Positions 35,039 to 43,526 are shown, counted from the first letter of the stretch. The stretch: 64,000 bases of DNA from Phycisphaeraceae bacterium D3-23 (GCA_039555135.1 CP114179.1:1488001-1552000), one strand, 5' to 3'. Program-made: numbers and translations. The notes: generated by a model from the sequence alone, not told the origin.

Positions 35039-35590
35039 ATGACGCTCAACCGCTGGCAACACGCAATGCCAATGCTGTTGGCGCTGATGTGCGTCTGCCT
35101 GCTCGCCGGCTGCGGCAACCAGCCCCGAACAATTCTTCCACCCCAAGCTCCAACTGTCCCGAACGCGCCAGACTCGGTCACGCTGTATGCCATCGACGGC
35201 CCAGTGATGGAAGGCGCAGGGTTCGACTTGGGCAATGGGCCATACGATCCGCTTGCCGATTACACCCCCGACGAACTCTTCCACGACTACCCCATCCTCG
35301 GGCACGTCGATCTCACCGGCACACCGGAAGGGGCACACCTCGCCCGCCTGATCGAGCAGGCACGTGACCGCCCACAAGGCCTCATCGCCGGCTGTTTCAC
35401 GCCACGCCACGCGCTGCGTGTAGTACGCGGCGGTGTCACGGTTGATTACGTAGTCTGCTTTGAGTGCGACCAGTTCCAATGGTTCGTAGGCCAACCAGCG
35501 CAATGGGCCGGCACCCAATACTTCCATCCAACCTATCGTGACGCCTTCACCGCCCCACTCACCGCGGCGGGGATCCAACTCGCGGAGTAG
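35039..35590 (+). CDS. Unknown lipoprotein
   Basis: 183 residues. Signal peptide with lipobox VCLLAGC. The rest is a single domain without a motif I recognise (TLYAIDGPVMEG, AGCFTPRHALRVVRG, CFECDQFQWFVG). It may be exported to the outer-membrane face. The epimerase gene follows 79 nt later under its own promoter. Confidence 0.75.
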   Translation: MTLNRWQHAMPMLLALMCVCLLAGCGNQPRTILPPQAPTVPNAPDSVTLYAIDGPVMEGAGFDLGNGPYDPLADYTPDELFHDYPILGHVDLTGTPEGAHLARLIEQARDRPQGLIAGCFTPRHALRVVRGGVTVDYVVCFECDQFQWFVGQPAQWAGTQYFHPTYRDAFTAPLTAAGIQLAE

Positions 35591-35630
35591 GCGGGGCCGC
35601 CGGGCACGACATACCCACCGCAAATCGGGC

Positions 35631-35686
35631 TGGACAAGCCGACACTTGTGTCGTATAGTTATTTCTGTCATGACAGAAATAACTAT
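35631..35686 (+). promoter_or_regulatory. Promoter with perfect 32-bp operator palindrome over the start codon
   Basis: TGGACA (35631-35636), a 17-nt spacer and TATAGT (35654-35659) make a near-consensus sigma-70 promoter. A perfect palindrome runs 35655-35686; its left half is ATAGTTATTTCTGTCA and its right half is the exact complement. The ATG of the epimerase gene (35670) sits at the centre. A dimeric repressor bound here would block both the -10 box and the start site. Confidence 0.75.
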
Positions 35687-36602
35687 CAAAAGCGTCCTCG
35701 TCGCCGGCGGGACCGGGTTCCTCGGGCGGGCCGTGGCGCGCCATCTCGTGGCCAAGGGGTACAGCGTGACGATCCTGTCGCGTAACGAACCGGGCGGGGA
35801 GTACGCCGGCCGATGGCTTCGCTGGGACGGGCGGACGGTGGGCGCCGACTGGCTCGCGGCGCTCGACGGCGCGGCGGCGGTGGTCAACCTCGCGGGGCGG
35901 ACGGTGGACTGCCGCAAGACGCCCGACCGGTGCGACGAGATCCTGCGCTCGCGCGAAGACAGCGTGCATGCGATCGGCGAAGCGATGAAGCAGTGCGAGC
36001 AGCCGCCGCCCGTGTGGGTTCAGGCGGGTACCGCGCATATCTACGGCGATCCGCCGGATAAGGTCTGCGACGAAAGCACCACACCCGGCTACGGCCTCGC
36101 GCCGTTCGTTGCGGAGCGCTGGGAAGACGCATTTAGCACCGCCCTGCCCGCCGACACGCGCGGCGTCGTCCTCCGTACCAGCTTCGTCATCGGCAACACC
36201 GGCGGCGCGCTGCCCGTCCTCACCCGCCTCGCAAAGCTCATGCTCGGCGGGACGATCGGGAACGGCCGACAATGGATCAGTTGGCTGCACATCGAAGACT
36301 TCTGCCGCATCGTCGAACGCGCGATCACCGACGATCGGATGCAAGGCGTCTACAACGTCACCTCACCTAAGCCCGCGACCAACCGCGAATTCATGCGCAA
36401 GCTCCGCCGCGCAACGGGTCGGCCGATCGGCGTGCCCGCGCCGAGCTGGCTGGTACGGCTCGCCGCAGCGATGCTGCTCGACACCGACCCGGAGCTCGTG
36501 CTCTTTGGGCGCAACATCGCCCCGCAGCGCCTCAACGACATGGGCTACGGCTTTGCGTTCCCTTCGCTCGACGCGGCGCTGGCGGACCTGCTGGCACGGT
36601 AA
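35670..36602 (+). CDS. TIGR01777 family epimerase (extended SDR, SulA/YfcH type)
   Basis: 310 residues. NAD(P)-binding VLVAGGTGFLGRAVARHL at the N-terminus, VVNLAGRTVDCRKTPDRCDEI typical of the family, then GTAHIYGDP and a C-terminal DUF1731-like end (PQRLNDMGYGFAFPSLDAAL). The substrate of the family is not known. The start at 35670 lies at the centre of a perfect palindrome, and the transcript predicted from the -10 box would have only a few untranslated bases. A frame open to 35538 is a shadow within the lipoprotein gene. Confidence 0.9.
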   Translation: MTEITIKSVLVAGGTGFLGRAVARHLVAKGYSVTILSRNEPGGEYAGRWLRWDGRTVGADWLAALDGAAAVVNLAGRTVDCRKTPDRCDEILRSREDSVHAIGEAMKQCEQPPPVWVQAGTAHIYGDPPDKVCDESTTPGYGLAPFVAERWEDAFSTALPADTRGVVLRTSFVIGNTGGALPVLTRLAKLMLGGTIGNGRQWISWLHIEDFCRIVERAITDDRMQGVYNVTSPKPATNREFMRKLRRATGRPIGVPAPSWLVRLAAAMLLDTDPELVLFGRNIAPQRLNDMGYGFAFPSLDAALADLLAR

Positions 36603-36617
36603 AACTCGGCCGCTGAT

Positions 36618-36725
36618 GGGTGCCACACAACTGGCCTGTCCGCAGGCCTGCTGTGTGCGGGGCACCGATAGACTTGGCGCCATCGCACACAGCAGCCCCG
36701 GGGACGGGGCAGTTGTGTGGCACCC
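36618..36725. repeat. Dispersed inverted repeat, family A
   Basis: The outer arms GGGTGCCACACAACTGGCCT / GGGCAGTTGTGTGGCACCC and inner TGCTGTGTGCG/CGCACACAGCA match the copies at 26903 and 30224. It lies between the convergent epimerase and oxidoreductase genes. The rest of 36602-36824 shows no gene. Confidence 0.9.
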
Positions 36726-36824
36726 GGAATCGCGCCGCGCCGCGCGGCAGGCACGGCCGACCGCTCCGAGCAGCGAATCGAGCGTTGCACCGGCTGTGCG
36801 CGTGTGTGCGGAAAGCGTTTCTCG

Positions 36825-37988
36825 CTACTCCCCCGGCCCCGCCAACTCCACCCGCACCCCTTCCGCCGCGGACTTCCTTGCCGCGTCGAGGATTTCGACG
36901 ACCAGTAGGTTGTTTTCGACGCCCGACAAGCCGCCGGGTTCGAGTTCGCCGCGCGCCACGGCCGCGAGGTAGGCGAACGGGTCGTGCGTGGGCTCGGCCA
37001 GCGGCGGGTGCGATTCGGCGTCGTCGGCCGCGCCGCCGAGGTCGCCTAAGCGCGTGCCGCTGTTGCCGATCGTTTGCACGTAGTCGGCCGTGCCGTAGAC
37101 CGCGATGTCTTTGCGGTTGACGGTCCAGTTCCACGACGCCTGCACGATCGCGACCGCGTCGGGGTACTCGATCACGATCGTCGCCTCGTCGTCGACGTTC
37201 GGATACACGTCCGGCTTGATCTGCTGGGTCACGGCCGTGACCGCGACGGGGCGCTGGCCGTCCATCAGCCAGGTCGCGAGGTTCGCTCCGTAGCAGCCGA
37301 AGTCGGTCAGCGCCCCGCCGCCGTTCAAGACCGGGTCGGTGAGCCAGGCGAGGAACTCCTCACTGCACCCGATCTCGCGCGGGCCGGGGTGGCCCATGTG
37401 GACGACGATGCGTCGCAGCTCGCCGAGCGTGCCGTCTTCAGCCATCGCGCGCACCGCGTGGTTGCTCGGGTACCACGTCGTCTCGTAGTTGGTCAGCAGG
37501 TGGACGCCGTGCTGCTCGGCCGCGTCCGCCATCGCGCGGGCGTGTTCCATGCTGACCGCCAGGGGTTTTTCGACCATGACATGCGCGCCGCGCTCGGCGG
37601 CGAAGATCGTGTGTTCGCGGTGGTCGAAGATGCTGCCAAACAGGCACGCGGCCTCGGGGTCGGTTTGGTCGAACATGGCGTCCAGGTCGGTGAAGTGGAT
37701 CGCCGGGTCGAGATTATGCTGGCGGAGGAGCCGGCCCGCGAGGTCTTCGTCGGGCTCGTAGACGCCGACGAGCTCGAAGTCGTCGCGGCCGCGCGCGGCC
37801 TCGTTCAAGACCCAGTGGACGTGGGCGTGGGTCGCGCCGATCACGACGACCCGCACGGGCGGCGCGGCGGCGGCGGGCACGGGCTCGGGCTCGGCGGTCG
37901 GCTGGGCCCGCGCCGGCACCGAGCAGCCCATGAGCAAGACCAAGGAACACACCAAAAACCCGCTAAAAAGGACGCTCCCGCCCATCAT
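36825..37988 (-). CDS. Gfo/Idh/MocA family oxidoreductase lipoprotein
   Basis: About 387 residues from ATG 37988, with AAAGGTGG upstream. Lipobox LVLLMGC. After a Pro/Ala linker the Rossmann NAD(P) domain begins VRVVVIGATHAHVHW. EKPLAVSMEHA is the conserved EKP motif of the family. The C-terminal alpha/beta domain includes HMGHPGPREIG and GGALTDFGCYG. The enzymes oxidise or reduce sugars and related compounds. Export as a lipoprotein is unusual for an NAD(P) enzyme but occurs in this phylum. The substrate is unknown. Confidence 0.88.
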   Translation of the reverse strand: MMGGSVLFSGFLVCSLVLLMGCSVPARAQPTAEPEPVPAAAAPPVRVVVIGATHAHVHWVLNEAARGRDDFELVGVYEPDEDLAGRLLRQHNLDPAIHFTDLDAMFDQTDPEAACLFGSIFDHREHTIFAAERGAHVMVEKPLAVSMEHARAMADAAEQHGVHLLTNYETTWYPSNHAVRAMAEDGTLGELRRIVVHMGHPGPREIGCSEEFLAWLTDPVLNGGGALTDFGCYGANLATWLMDGQRPVAVTAVTQQIKPDVYPNVDDEATIVIEYPDAVAIVQASWNWTVNRKDIAVYGTADYVQTIGNSGTRLGDLGGAADDAESHPPLAEPTHDPFAYLAAVARGELEPGGLSGVENNLLVVEILDAARKSAAEGVRVELAGPGE

Positions 37989-38152
37989 GCCCACCTTTCT
38001 ATCGTCAAAAAAGCCGCGATCTTGCCCGCACCCCGGCCCCAAGCTACACTATGCGGCTCGCCCTGGCGAAGGTCGCCTCGGCACAACATCCACGGTCACG
38101 CCCACCCGGAAGTAGCAACCGCGCTTCCGCAAGGCCCCCCGGAGACTGCATT

Positions 38153-38419
38153 ATGGTCCGCATCCGAATGAAACGCTTTGGCCGAACCCACGCCCCGACC
38201 TATCGCCTGTGCGCGATGGACAAGCGCTCGCCCCGCAACGGCCGGGCGATCGAGGAGCTGGGCTACTACCACCCGTGCAACAAGAACGAAGACGAGCAGG
38301 TCAAGCTCAACGAAGAGCGCATCAAGTACTGGCTGAGCGTCGGTGCCCAGCCCAGCAAGACCGCCGCGAACCTGATGAAGAAGCACGGCATCGACCCCAC
38401 GCCGGGGAAGAAGGCGTGA
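38153..38419 (+). CDS. rpsP: 30S ribosomal protein bS16
   Basis: 88 residues, normal length. VRIRMKRFGRTHAPTYRLCA and ELGYYHPCNKNEDE are clear bS16 sequence. The ATG at 38153 has GGAG upstream. It is followed by trmD, as in the usual rpsP-rimM-trmD-rplS operon, but rimM and rplS are missing here and an inverted repeat fills the gap. Confidence 0.97.
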   Translation: MVRIRMKRFGRTHAPTYRLCAMDKRSPRNGRAIEELGYYHPCNKNEDEQVKLNEERIKYWLSVGAQPSKTAANLMKKHGIDPTPGKKA

Positions 38420-38424
38420 GGCGT

Positions 38425-38577
38425 TGTTAGGCGCTAGGGCCTAGGGCCTAGGGCCTAGGCCGCAACCCGAACGCAAGGTACCAACATCGACCCACTCGGC
38501 GGCTTGGCGATTGCCAAGCCGCTTTTCGTTTACAGTCACACTACGGAATCCAACCTAAGCCCTAGGCCCTAGCGCCT
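38425..38577. repeat. Inverted repeat between rpsP and trmD
   Basis: AGGCGCTAGGGCCTAGGGCC with further GGGCCTA units (7-nt period) at 38428-38460 is matched in inverse by CCTAAGCCCTAGGCCCTAGC at 38556-38575. A CGGCTTGGCGATTGCCAAGCCGCTTTTCG hairpin lies between (about 38500-38528) and could be an intrinsic terminator after rpsP. Confidence 0.75.
38500..38528 (+). terminator. Terminator after rpsP
   Basis: GGCTTGGC GATT GCCAAGCC, followed by GCTTTTCGTTT. The stem is 8 bp and has a moderate U-rich tail. It would separate rpsP from trmD transcripts in part. Confidence 0.65.
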
Positions 38578-38592
38578 TACCCCTACCGCCCC

Positions 38593-39960
38593 ATGCGCAT
38601 CGACGTCGTCACCCTGTTCCCCGGCATGTTCGACTCGGTCCTCGGGTCGAGCATCCTGAAACGCGCGGCGCAGCCTGTGGCGAACCCCGCCGACGCGGGC
38701 GTTATCCGGGAGCCGGTCGTGTCGTACCACCTGCACGACCCGCGCGCGTACTCGACGGATAAGCACGGCAAGGTGGACCAGTCGCCCTACGGCGGCGGGC
38801 CGGGCATGGTGCTGCAGTGTCAGCCGATCTTTGATTGCGTCGTCGCGGCCGAGGCGCAGCAGCCCGAGTTGAAGGCGACGCGCATCGTGATGACGCCCAA
38901 GGGGGCCCCGCTGACCCAGCCGATGGCGGAGCATCTTGCGAAGCAGGAACGTCTGCTCATCATTGCCGGGCACTACGAGGGGTTCGACCAGCGTGTGCTC
39001 GATGAGCTTGAGCCGATCGAGGTGAGCGTGGGCGACTACGTCCTCACCGGCGGCGAGCTGCCCGCGATGGTGCTGATCGACGCGGTGGTGCGTCTGCTGC
39101 CGGGGGCGCTGGGCGATAGCGACTCGTCACACCACGACAGCTTCTCGCCGGGCAGTGCAAACGACGCGGGCCAACGCCTGCTCGACCACCCGCACTACAC
39201 CCGGCCGGCCGAGTGGCGCGGGCGCGATGTGCCGGAGGTCCTGCTGTCCGGGGACCACGGCAAGATCGCGGCGTGGCGGAAAGAGCGTGCGCTAGAGCTG
39301 ACGCAGGCGCGGCGGCCTGACTTGTTGCGATCAGATCCCTTGACCGACAACGAGCCGCGACCGTCAGGGAGCGGACCTGCGTGTGCGTCAAACTCGGGCA
39401 CAGGGTCCGCTCCCTCACGGCCGCCGCTCGTTGTTTTACGTGATATGCTGCCCGGCGATGCGGACGCGATCGACGCGGTACTGCGGGCCGCATTCCCCAG
39501 CGACGATGAAGCAAGACTCGTCCGCACGCTGCGCGAGCAAGGCGACCTCCCCATCGAACTCGTCGCGGAGGTTGGCGGCAATATCGTCGGGCACGTCGCG
39601 TTCAGCCCCGTGACGGTCGCACCAACACCGGATGCGGGCGGGCAAGCGTTCAGCAACCCGCACTTCCGCGCACTCGCGCTCGCACCCCTGGCCGTCCACC
39701 CCCACCACCAGCGGCGCGGCATCGGCCACGCGCTGGCAAGCCTCGGGCTGCGCACCTGCGACGACGCGCGCATCGCCGGGGTCTTCGTACTCGGCGAGCC
39801 CGGCTACTACGCCGCGCTGGGCTTTGAACCCGCCGAGCCGCTGGGCTACACCAACCCGTTCGGCGGCGGCGACGCCTTCCGCGTCCGTCTGTTCAACCAG
39901 GCCGAGCCCGCGGTCGGGGCGGTCCAATACGCCCCGGCGTTCGACGCGCTGGGTGCGTAG
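38593..39960 (+). CDS. trmD: TrmD tRNA (guanine-N1)-methyltransferase fused to GNAT acetyltransferase
   Basis: 455 residues. Residues 1 to about 240 are TrmD: RIDVVTLFPGMFDSVLGSSI, SPYGGGPGMVL, IAGHYEGFDQRV and VGDYVLTGGELPAMVLIDA (SAM knot), ending AWRKERALELTQARRPDLL. TrmD methylates G37 of tRNAs. Residues of about 280-455 are a GNAT domain (LAVHPHHQRRGIGHALASLG; GVFVLGEPGYYAALGF), like YhbS-type N-acetyltransferases. Residues of about 252-281 are a Pro/Ser/Gly-rich linker coded by a family-D palindromic element. Reading is continuous, with no stop in the element. TrmD usually stands alone, so this looks like a fusion by element insertion. An internal ATG (codon in RDMLPG, near 39446) could still give a separate GNAT protein. 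Confidence 0.9.
   Translation: MRIDVVTLFPGMFDSVLGSSILKRAAQPVANPADAGVIREPVVSYHLHDPRAYSTDKHGKVDQSPYGGGPGMVLQCQPIFDCVVAAEAQQPELKATRIVMTPKGAPLTQPMAEHLAKQERLLIIAGHYEGFDQRVLDELEPIEVSVGDYVLTGGELPAMVLIDAVVRLLPGALGDSDSSHHDSFSPGSANDAGQRLLDHPHYTRPAEWRGRDVPEVLLSGDHGKIAAWRKERALELTQARRPDLLRSDPLTDNEPRPSGSGPACASNSGTGSAPSRPPLVVLRDMLPGDADAIDAVLRAAFPSDDEARLVRTLREQGDLPIELVAEVGGNIVGHVAFSPVTVAPTPDAGGQAFSNPHFRALALAPLAVHPHHQRRGIGHALASLGLRTCDDARIAGVFVLGEPGYYAALGFEPAEPLGYTNPFGGGDAFRVRLFNQAEPAVGAVQYAPAFDALGA
39347..39434. repeat. Family-D palindromic element inside trmD-GNAT
   Basis: Left arm 39347-39376 (ACAACGAGCCGCGACCGTCA then GGGAGCGGACC). Right arm 39403-39434 (GGTCCGCTCCCTCACGGCCG then CCGCTCGTTGTT). The arms are inverted copies with a few mismatches and a 26-nt centre. 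A single arm occurs in intergenic DNA at 34976-35007. Confidence 0.85.
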
Positions 39961-40011
39961 CCGCGCGGCGGGCTATCATGTCCGTTTCGCTACACACGCC
40001 CGGAGTACACG

Positions 40012-40785
40012 ATGCAATCGAAGATGTTTGACTTGACCGGCCAGGTCGCCGTGGTCATCGGCGGGACCGGCGTCCTCTGCGGCGAGATGGCGCGCGGGCT
40101 CTGCGCGGCCGGGGCGCACAGCGTGCTTGTCGGCCGGGACGAGAACAAGGCCCAGCAACACCTCGACGTGATCGCCTCGACGGGCACAGGGTCCGCGTCG
40201 TTTGAAAAATGCGACGTCGCCGACCGCGATGCGCTCCAGTCCCTCTGCGACCGCGTCGCCAAGCAGCACGGCCGGATCGACATCCTCATCAACGGCGCGG
40301 GCATCAACGCCGCGACGCCCTTCGTCGACATCCCCGGCGACGAGCTCGACCGCCTCATCGACATCAACTTCAAGGCCGTCGTCCGCGCCTGCCAGGTGTT
40401 CGGCAAGTACTTCCTCGAACAGGGCACCCCCGCGTCGATCATCAACGTCGGCTCGGCGTCGGGGGTCACGCCGCTAAGCCGGGTGTTCATCTACTCGGCG
40501 ACGAAGGCCGCGGTCCACAACCTGAGCAAGAACCTCGCGCGTGAATGGGCAGAGCAGGGCATCCGCGTCAACACGCTCGTGCCCGGCTTCATCCCCGCCG
40601 AGCAGAACAAAAAAGTCCTCACCCCCGAACGCACCGCAAGCATCATGGGCCACACGCCGATGAATCGCTTTGGCAAACCCGAAGAACTCACCGGCGCGGT
40701 GCTGCTGCTCGCGTCGCAGGCCGGGAGCTTTATCACCGGCAGCGAGCTCGTCGTCGACGGCGGGTTCAACGCGATGACGATTTAG
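40012..40785 (+). CDS. SDR family oxidoreductase (sugar-acid type)
   Basis: 257 residues. NAD(P) motif [24 protein letters not shown], the catalytic Ser in NVGSASGV and YSATKAA with Tyr and Lys. C-terminal [13 protein letters not shown]. The form with GVLCG resembles D-mannonate oxidoreductase and gluconate 5-dehydrogenase-like members. It is followed by a gluconokinase and a LarA-type racemase, so it probably acts on an aldonate or keto-aldonate. Confidence 0.9.
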   Translation: MQSKMFDLTGQVAVVIGGTGVLCGEMARGLCAAGAHSVLVGRDENKAQQHLDVIASTGTGSASFEKCDVADRDALQSLCDRVAKQHGRIDILINGAGINAATPFVDIPGDELDRLIDINFKAVVRACQVFGKYFLEQGTPASIINVGSASGVTPLSRVFIYSATKAAVHNLSKNLAREWAEQGIRVNTLVPGFIPAEQNKKVLTPERTASIMGHTPMNRFGKPEELTGAVLLLASQAGSFITGSELVVDGGFNAMTI

Positions 40786-40788
40786 AAA

Positions 40789-40877
40789 GGGGCTAAGGGG
40801 CCTGGGTCCAAGGGGCCAAGTGCCGTGTCCCTTCTATCACTTGGCCCCTCGCCCCCTTGGCCCCACGGCCCCTTTCC
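40789..40877. repeat. Short-period inverted repeat before gluconokinase
   Basis: AAAGGGGCTAAGGGGCCTGG and GGTCCAAGGGGCCAAGTG are matched in inverse by CACTTGGCCCCTCGCCCCCT and TGGCCCCACGGCCCCTTTC. The right arm ends 15 nt before the start codon and includes the CCTCCTAGAG segment just upstream of it. Confidence 0.75.
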
Positions 40878-40891
40878 TCCTAGAGTAAATC

Positions 40892-41380
40892 ATGGTCTAC
40901 ATCATCATGGGCGTCAGCGGTTGCGGGAAGACAACGGTCGGCGAGGTGCTCGCCGAGCGGCTGGGCGTCGCGTTCTACGACGCGGACGGCTACCACCCGG
41001 ACGCGAACCGTCGGAAGATGGCGGCCGGGACACCGCTCAACGACATGGACCGTCGGCCGTGGCTGGAGAACCTGGCCGAGCACATCGTGCAGTGGAACGC
41101 GGAAGGCGATGCGGTGCTCGCGTGCTCGGCGCTCAAGCAGTCCTACCGCAACATCATGGGCCGGCGCGGCGGCGTGCGGTACATCTACCTGCAGGGCTCA
41201 CGCGACGTGATCGCCCAGCGCCTCGACGACCGCACGGGCCATTTCTTCCCCGCCGACCTGCTCGACTCGCAGTTTGCCGACCTCGAACCGCCGACGAACG
41301 CCGTCGTCGTCGCCGTCGATCAGCCGATCAACGCGCAGGTCGAGCAGATCGTCGGCGCGATCGGGGTCGGCCATGCCTAA
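40892..41380 (+). CDS. gntK: Gluconokinase
   Basis: 162 residues. Walker A MGVSGCGKTT at the start, then YDADGYHPDANRRKMAAGTP and DMDRRPWLENLAEH, which are GntK/IdnK-family motifs, and ACSALKQSYRNIM. It phosphorylates D-gluconate to 6-phosphogluconate. Its last codons overlap the LarA-homologue start by 8 nt (ATGCCTAA), which implies translational coupling. Confidence 0.94.
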   Translation: MVYIIMGVSGCGKTTVGEVLAERLGVAFYDADGYHPDANRRKMAAGTPLNDMDRRPWLENLAEHIVQWNAEGDAVLACSALKQSYRNIMGRRGGVRYIYLQGSRDVIAQRLDDRTGHFFPADLLDSQFADLEPPTNAVVVAVDQPINAQVEQIVGAIGVGHA

Positions 41381-42671
41381 GTACCTTAGCGTCGGCGGCG
41401 CGGGCTCGGCCATCGACCGCGCCGCCCTCGAAGCACACCTGGACACGCTGATCGATCGGCTGATCACACAGCCCGGCGCGGAGCGCCTGCTCATCGTCCC
41501 GCCCGACATCACCCGGCTCAATTCACGGGCCGGGGAGATCACCGCGTATCTCTGGGACAAGCTGCACGAGACGGTCCACATCGACATCCTCCCCGCGCTG
41601 GGCACGCACAAGCCGATGACCCCCGGACAATGTGAGAAGCTGTTTGGTCCGACAGTGCCTTTTGACCGGGTGATCGCGCACGACTGGCGCAACGACCTCG
41701 CGCCTCTGGGCGAAGTCTCGGCCCAGCGCATGGGCGAGCTCTCCGGCGGCCGATTCGCGGAGCCGATGCGGGTCGCCATCAACAAACGCCTGATGGAGGG
41801 CGGCTACGACCGCATCCTCTCCATCGGCCAGGTCGTCCCGCACGAAGTCATCGGGATGGCGAATTACACGAAGAACATCATGATCGGTGTGGGCGGCAAG
41901 GACACGATCGACAAGTCGCACTTCCTCGGCGCGGTGTGCGGCATGGAGTCGATCATGGGCCAGGCCGACACCCCGGTGCGCCGCGCGCTCAACGGCGCGT
42001 ACGACACGTTGGTGCGCGACCGACTGCCGATCACGTTCATCCTGACCGTCATCGGCGACAGCGCGGACGGGCTCGTGATGCGCGGGCTCTATGCGGGTGA
42101 TGGGGACGACACGTTTGAGCAGGCGGCCGCGCTGAGTAAGCAAGTGAACTTCGATGTGCTCGACGCCCCGATCAAGCGATGCGTCGTGTACCTCGACCCC
42201 GACGAGTTCCACTCGACCTGGCTGGGCAACAAGGCGATCTACCGGACGCGCATGGCGATGGCGGACGATGGCGAGCTCATCGTCCTCGCCCCGGCGGTCA
42301 ACACCTTCGGCGAAGACGCCGACATCGACACGCTCATCCGAAAGCACGGCTACCGCGGCACCCCCGGAACCTTGCAGGCGTTAGATCAAGACGCCGACCT
42401 GGCGGGCAACCTCTCGGCCGCGGCGCACCTGATCCACGGATCGACCGAGGGCCGGTTCACCGTCACCTACTGCACGACCGACGCCCTGCCGCGCGAAGCG
42501 ATCGAGCAGGTCGGCTATCAACACCGCGACTACGCCGACGCCGTGAAACAATACCCGCCCGAACAACTCGGCCACTCCGCCGGTTGGCACACCGACGCCG
42601 ACGGCGAACCGTTCTTCTACATCCCCAACCCGGCGCTGGGACTGTGGGCGGCGCGGGCGCGCTTGTCGTAA
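41373..42671 (+). CDS. LarA-family nickel-dependent racemase/epimerase homologue (DUF2088)
   Basis: 432 residues. It shows VPPDITRLNS near residue 50, ALGTHKPMT and VPHEVIGMANYTKNIMIGVGGKDTIDKSHF. These supply the His and Lys positions expected to hold the nickel-pincer nucleotide. LarA is lactate racemase; relatives act on other 2-hydroxy acids, including a gluconate 2-epimerase. With gluconokinase overlapping upstream and an SDR before that, a D-gluconate/D-mannonate 2-epimerase is the best guess. The larB/C/E genes for cofactor synthesis are not in this window. Confidence 0.87.
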   Translation: MPKYLSVGGAGSAIDRAALEAHLDTLIDRLITQPGAERLLIVPPDITRLNSRAGEITAYLWDKLHETVHIDILPALGTHKPMTPGQCEKLFGPTVPFDRVIAHDWRNDLAPLGEVSAQRMGELSGGRFAEPMRVAINKRLMEGGYDRILSIGQVVPHEVIGMANYTKNIMIGVGGKDTIDKSHFLGAVCGMESIMGQADTPVRRALNGAYDTLVRDRLPITFILTVIGDSADGLVMRGLYAGDGDDTFEQAAALSKQVNFDVLDAPIKRCVVYLDPDEFHSTWLGNKAIYRTRMAMADDGELIVLAPAVNTFGEDADIDTLIRKHGYRGTPGTLQALDQDADLAGNLSAAAHLIHGSTEGRFTVTYCTTDALPREAIEQVGYQHRDYADAVKQYPPEQLGHSAGWHTDADGEPFFYIPNPALGLWAARARLS

Positions 42672-42694
42672 CGAAGCACAAGTGCATCACACCA

Positions 42695-42770
42695 TTTAGC
42701 CGCCGCCCAGCGGGCGGCGCGCGATGGCCTTGTAGTGACAACGCGCCGCCCGTTGGGCGACGGCTAAACG
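42695..42770. repeat. Dispersed inverted repeat, family C
   Basis: The arms TTTAGCCGCCGCCCAGCGGG and CCCGTTGGGCGACGGCTAAA match the copies at 13454 and 48217. It lies between the convergent LarA-homologue and metal-operon genes. Confidence 0.9.
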
Positions 42771-42869
42771 AGTGTCGTCTGCGTCGTTGCTTTTCGGCCG
42801 TACCCCGATGAAAAAGCGGGACGGGTGTTGCCACCCGCCCCACCGTGATGATCGCTGTGATCGACCGGG

Positions 42870-43436
42870 TTAGTGGTCATGGTCGTGATCGCCGCCTTCG
42901 CCGTGGTCGTGGCCATGGTCGTCGTCATGGTCTTCATCATGCCCGTCGCCCGCTTCGTCGTGGTGGTCTTCGCCGTCTTCATCGTGGTGGTCTTCGATCG
43001 GCGTGGTCGCGGTGTAGGTTTCGCCGCCGACTTCGATCTCGACGCCGAGGACCGCACCCTCAAGGTCGGCCGGGGCTTCGAGGTCGACGATTGGGTGGTC
43101 TTGATCTATCCCGGTGACGTTGCCCTTGAGCGCATCTTCGCCCGAGGCGTCGCCGATCCAGATGCGCATCTTGTCGACGGTGTCGCCCGTGACGGTCAGG
43201 TGGCAGTGCGCGTAGGTCTTGCCGGCTTCGAGTTCGCCGGGGATATTGACGGTGACGCTGCGGCCTTCGATGTTGACGGTGCCCAGCGTGTGTTCGCCGT
43301 GGCCATGCTCGCCGTGCTCGCCGGTCTCGGGGTTGGGTGTGTCGGTCGTGCCCGAGTCGCAGCCGACGGCGAAGACGGACATCGCGGCGATCGCGAGGGC
43401 GGCGGTGGTGAGACGCAGGGGGTTGAAACGTGTCAT
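42870..43436 (-). CDS. Histidine/aspartate-rich metal-binding lipoprotein
   Basis: 188 residues from ATG 43436, with AAGGAG upstream. Lipobox MSVFAVGC, then a HGEHGHGEH cluster, a beta-rich middle domain (TVNIPGELEAGKTYAHCHLTV), and a C-terminal tail of about 45 residues that is nearly all His, Asp, Glu and Gly (HHDEDGEDHHDEAG, DDDHGHDHGEGG). It should bind divalent metal in the periplasm or on the outer membrane. It is the last gene of the RND efflux operon. Confidence 0.85.
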   Translation of the reverse strand: MTRFNPLRLTTAALAIAAMSVFAVGCDSGTTDTPNPETGEHGEHGHGEHTLGTVNIEGRSVTVNIPGELEAGKTYAHCHLTVTGDTVDKMRIWIGDASGEDALKGNVTGIDQDHPIVDLEAPADLEGAVLGVEIEVGGETYTATTPIEDHHDEDGEDHHDEAGDGHDEDHDDDHGHDHGEGGDHDHDH

Positions 43437-43526
43437 GGGTAGCTCCTTGTCGGGGGGTGGACGGTTTGTCCGTGGGGAGGAAGGATGCGCGCCGGTCACA
43501 AACCGTAACGCATCGCGTGAAGAAAA

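Noticed and set aside
38500-38528. tRNA gene in the rpsP-trmD gap
   Set aside because: Only a simple hairpin with a U-rich tail; no cloverleaf or T-loop sequence. No tRNA-like sequence was seen in the other gaps either.
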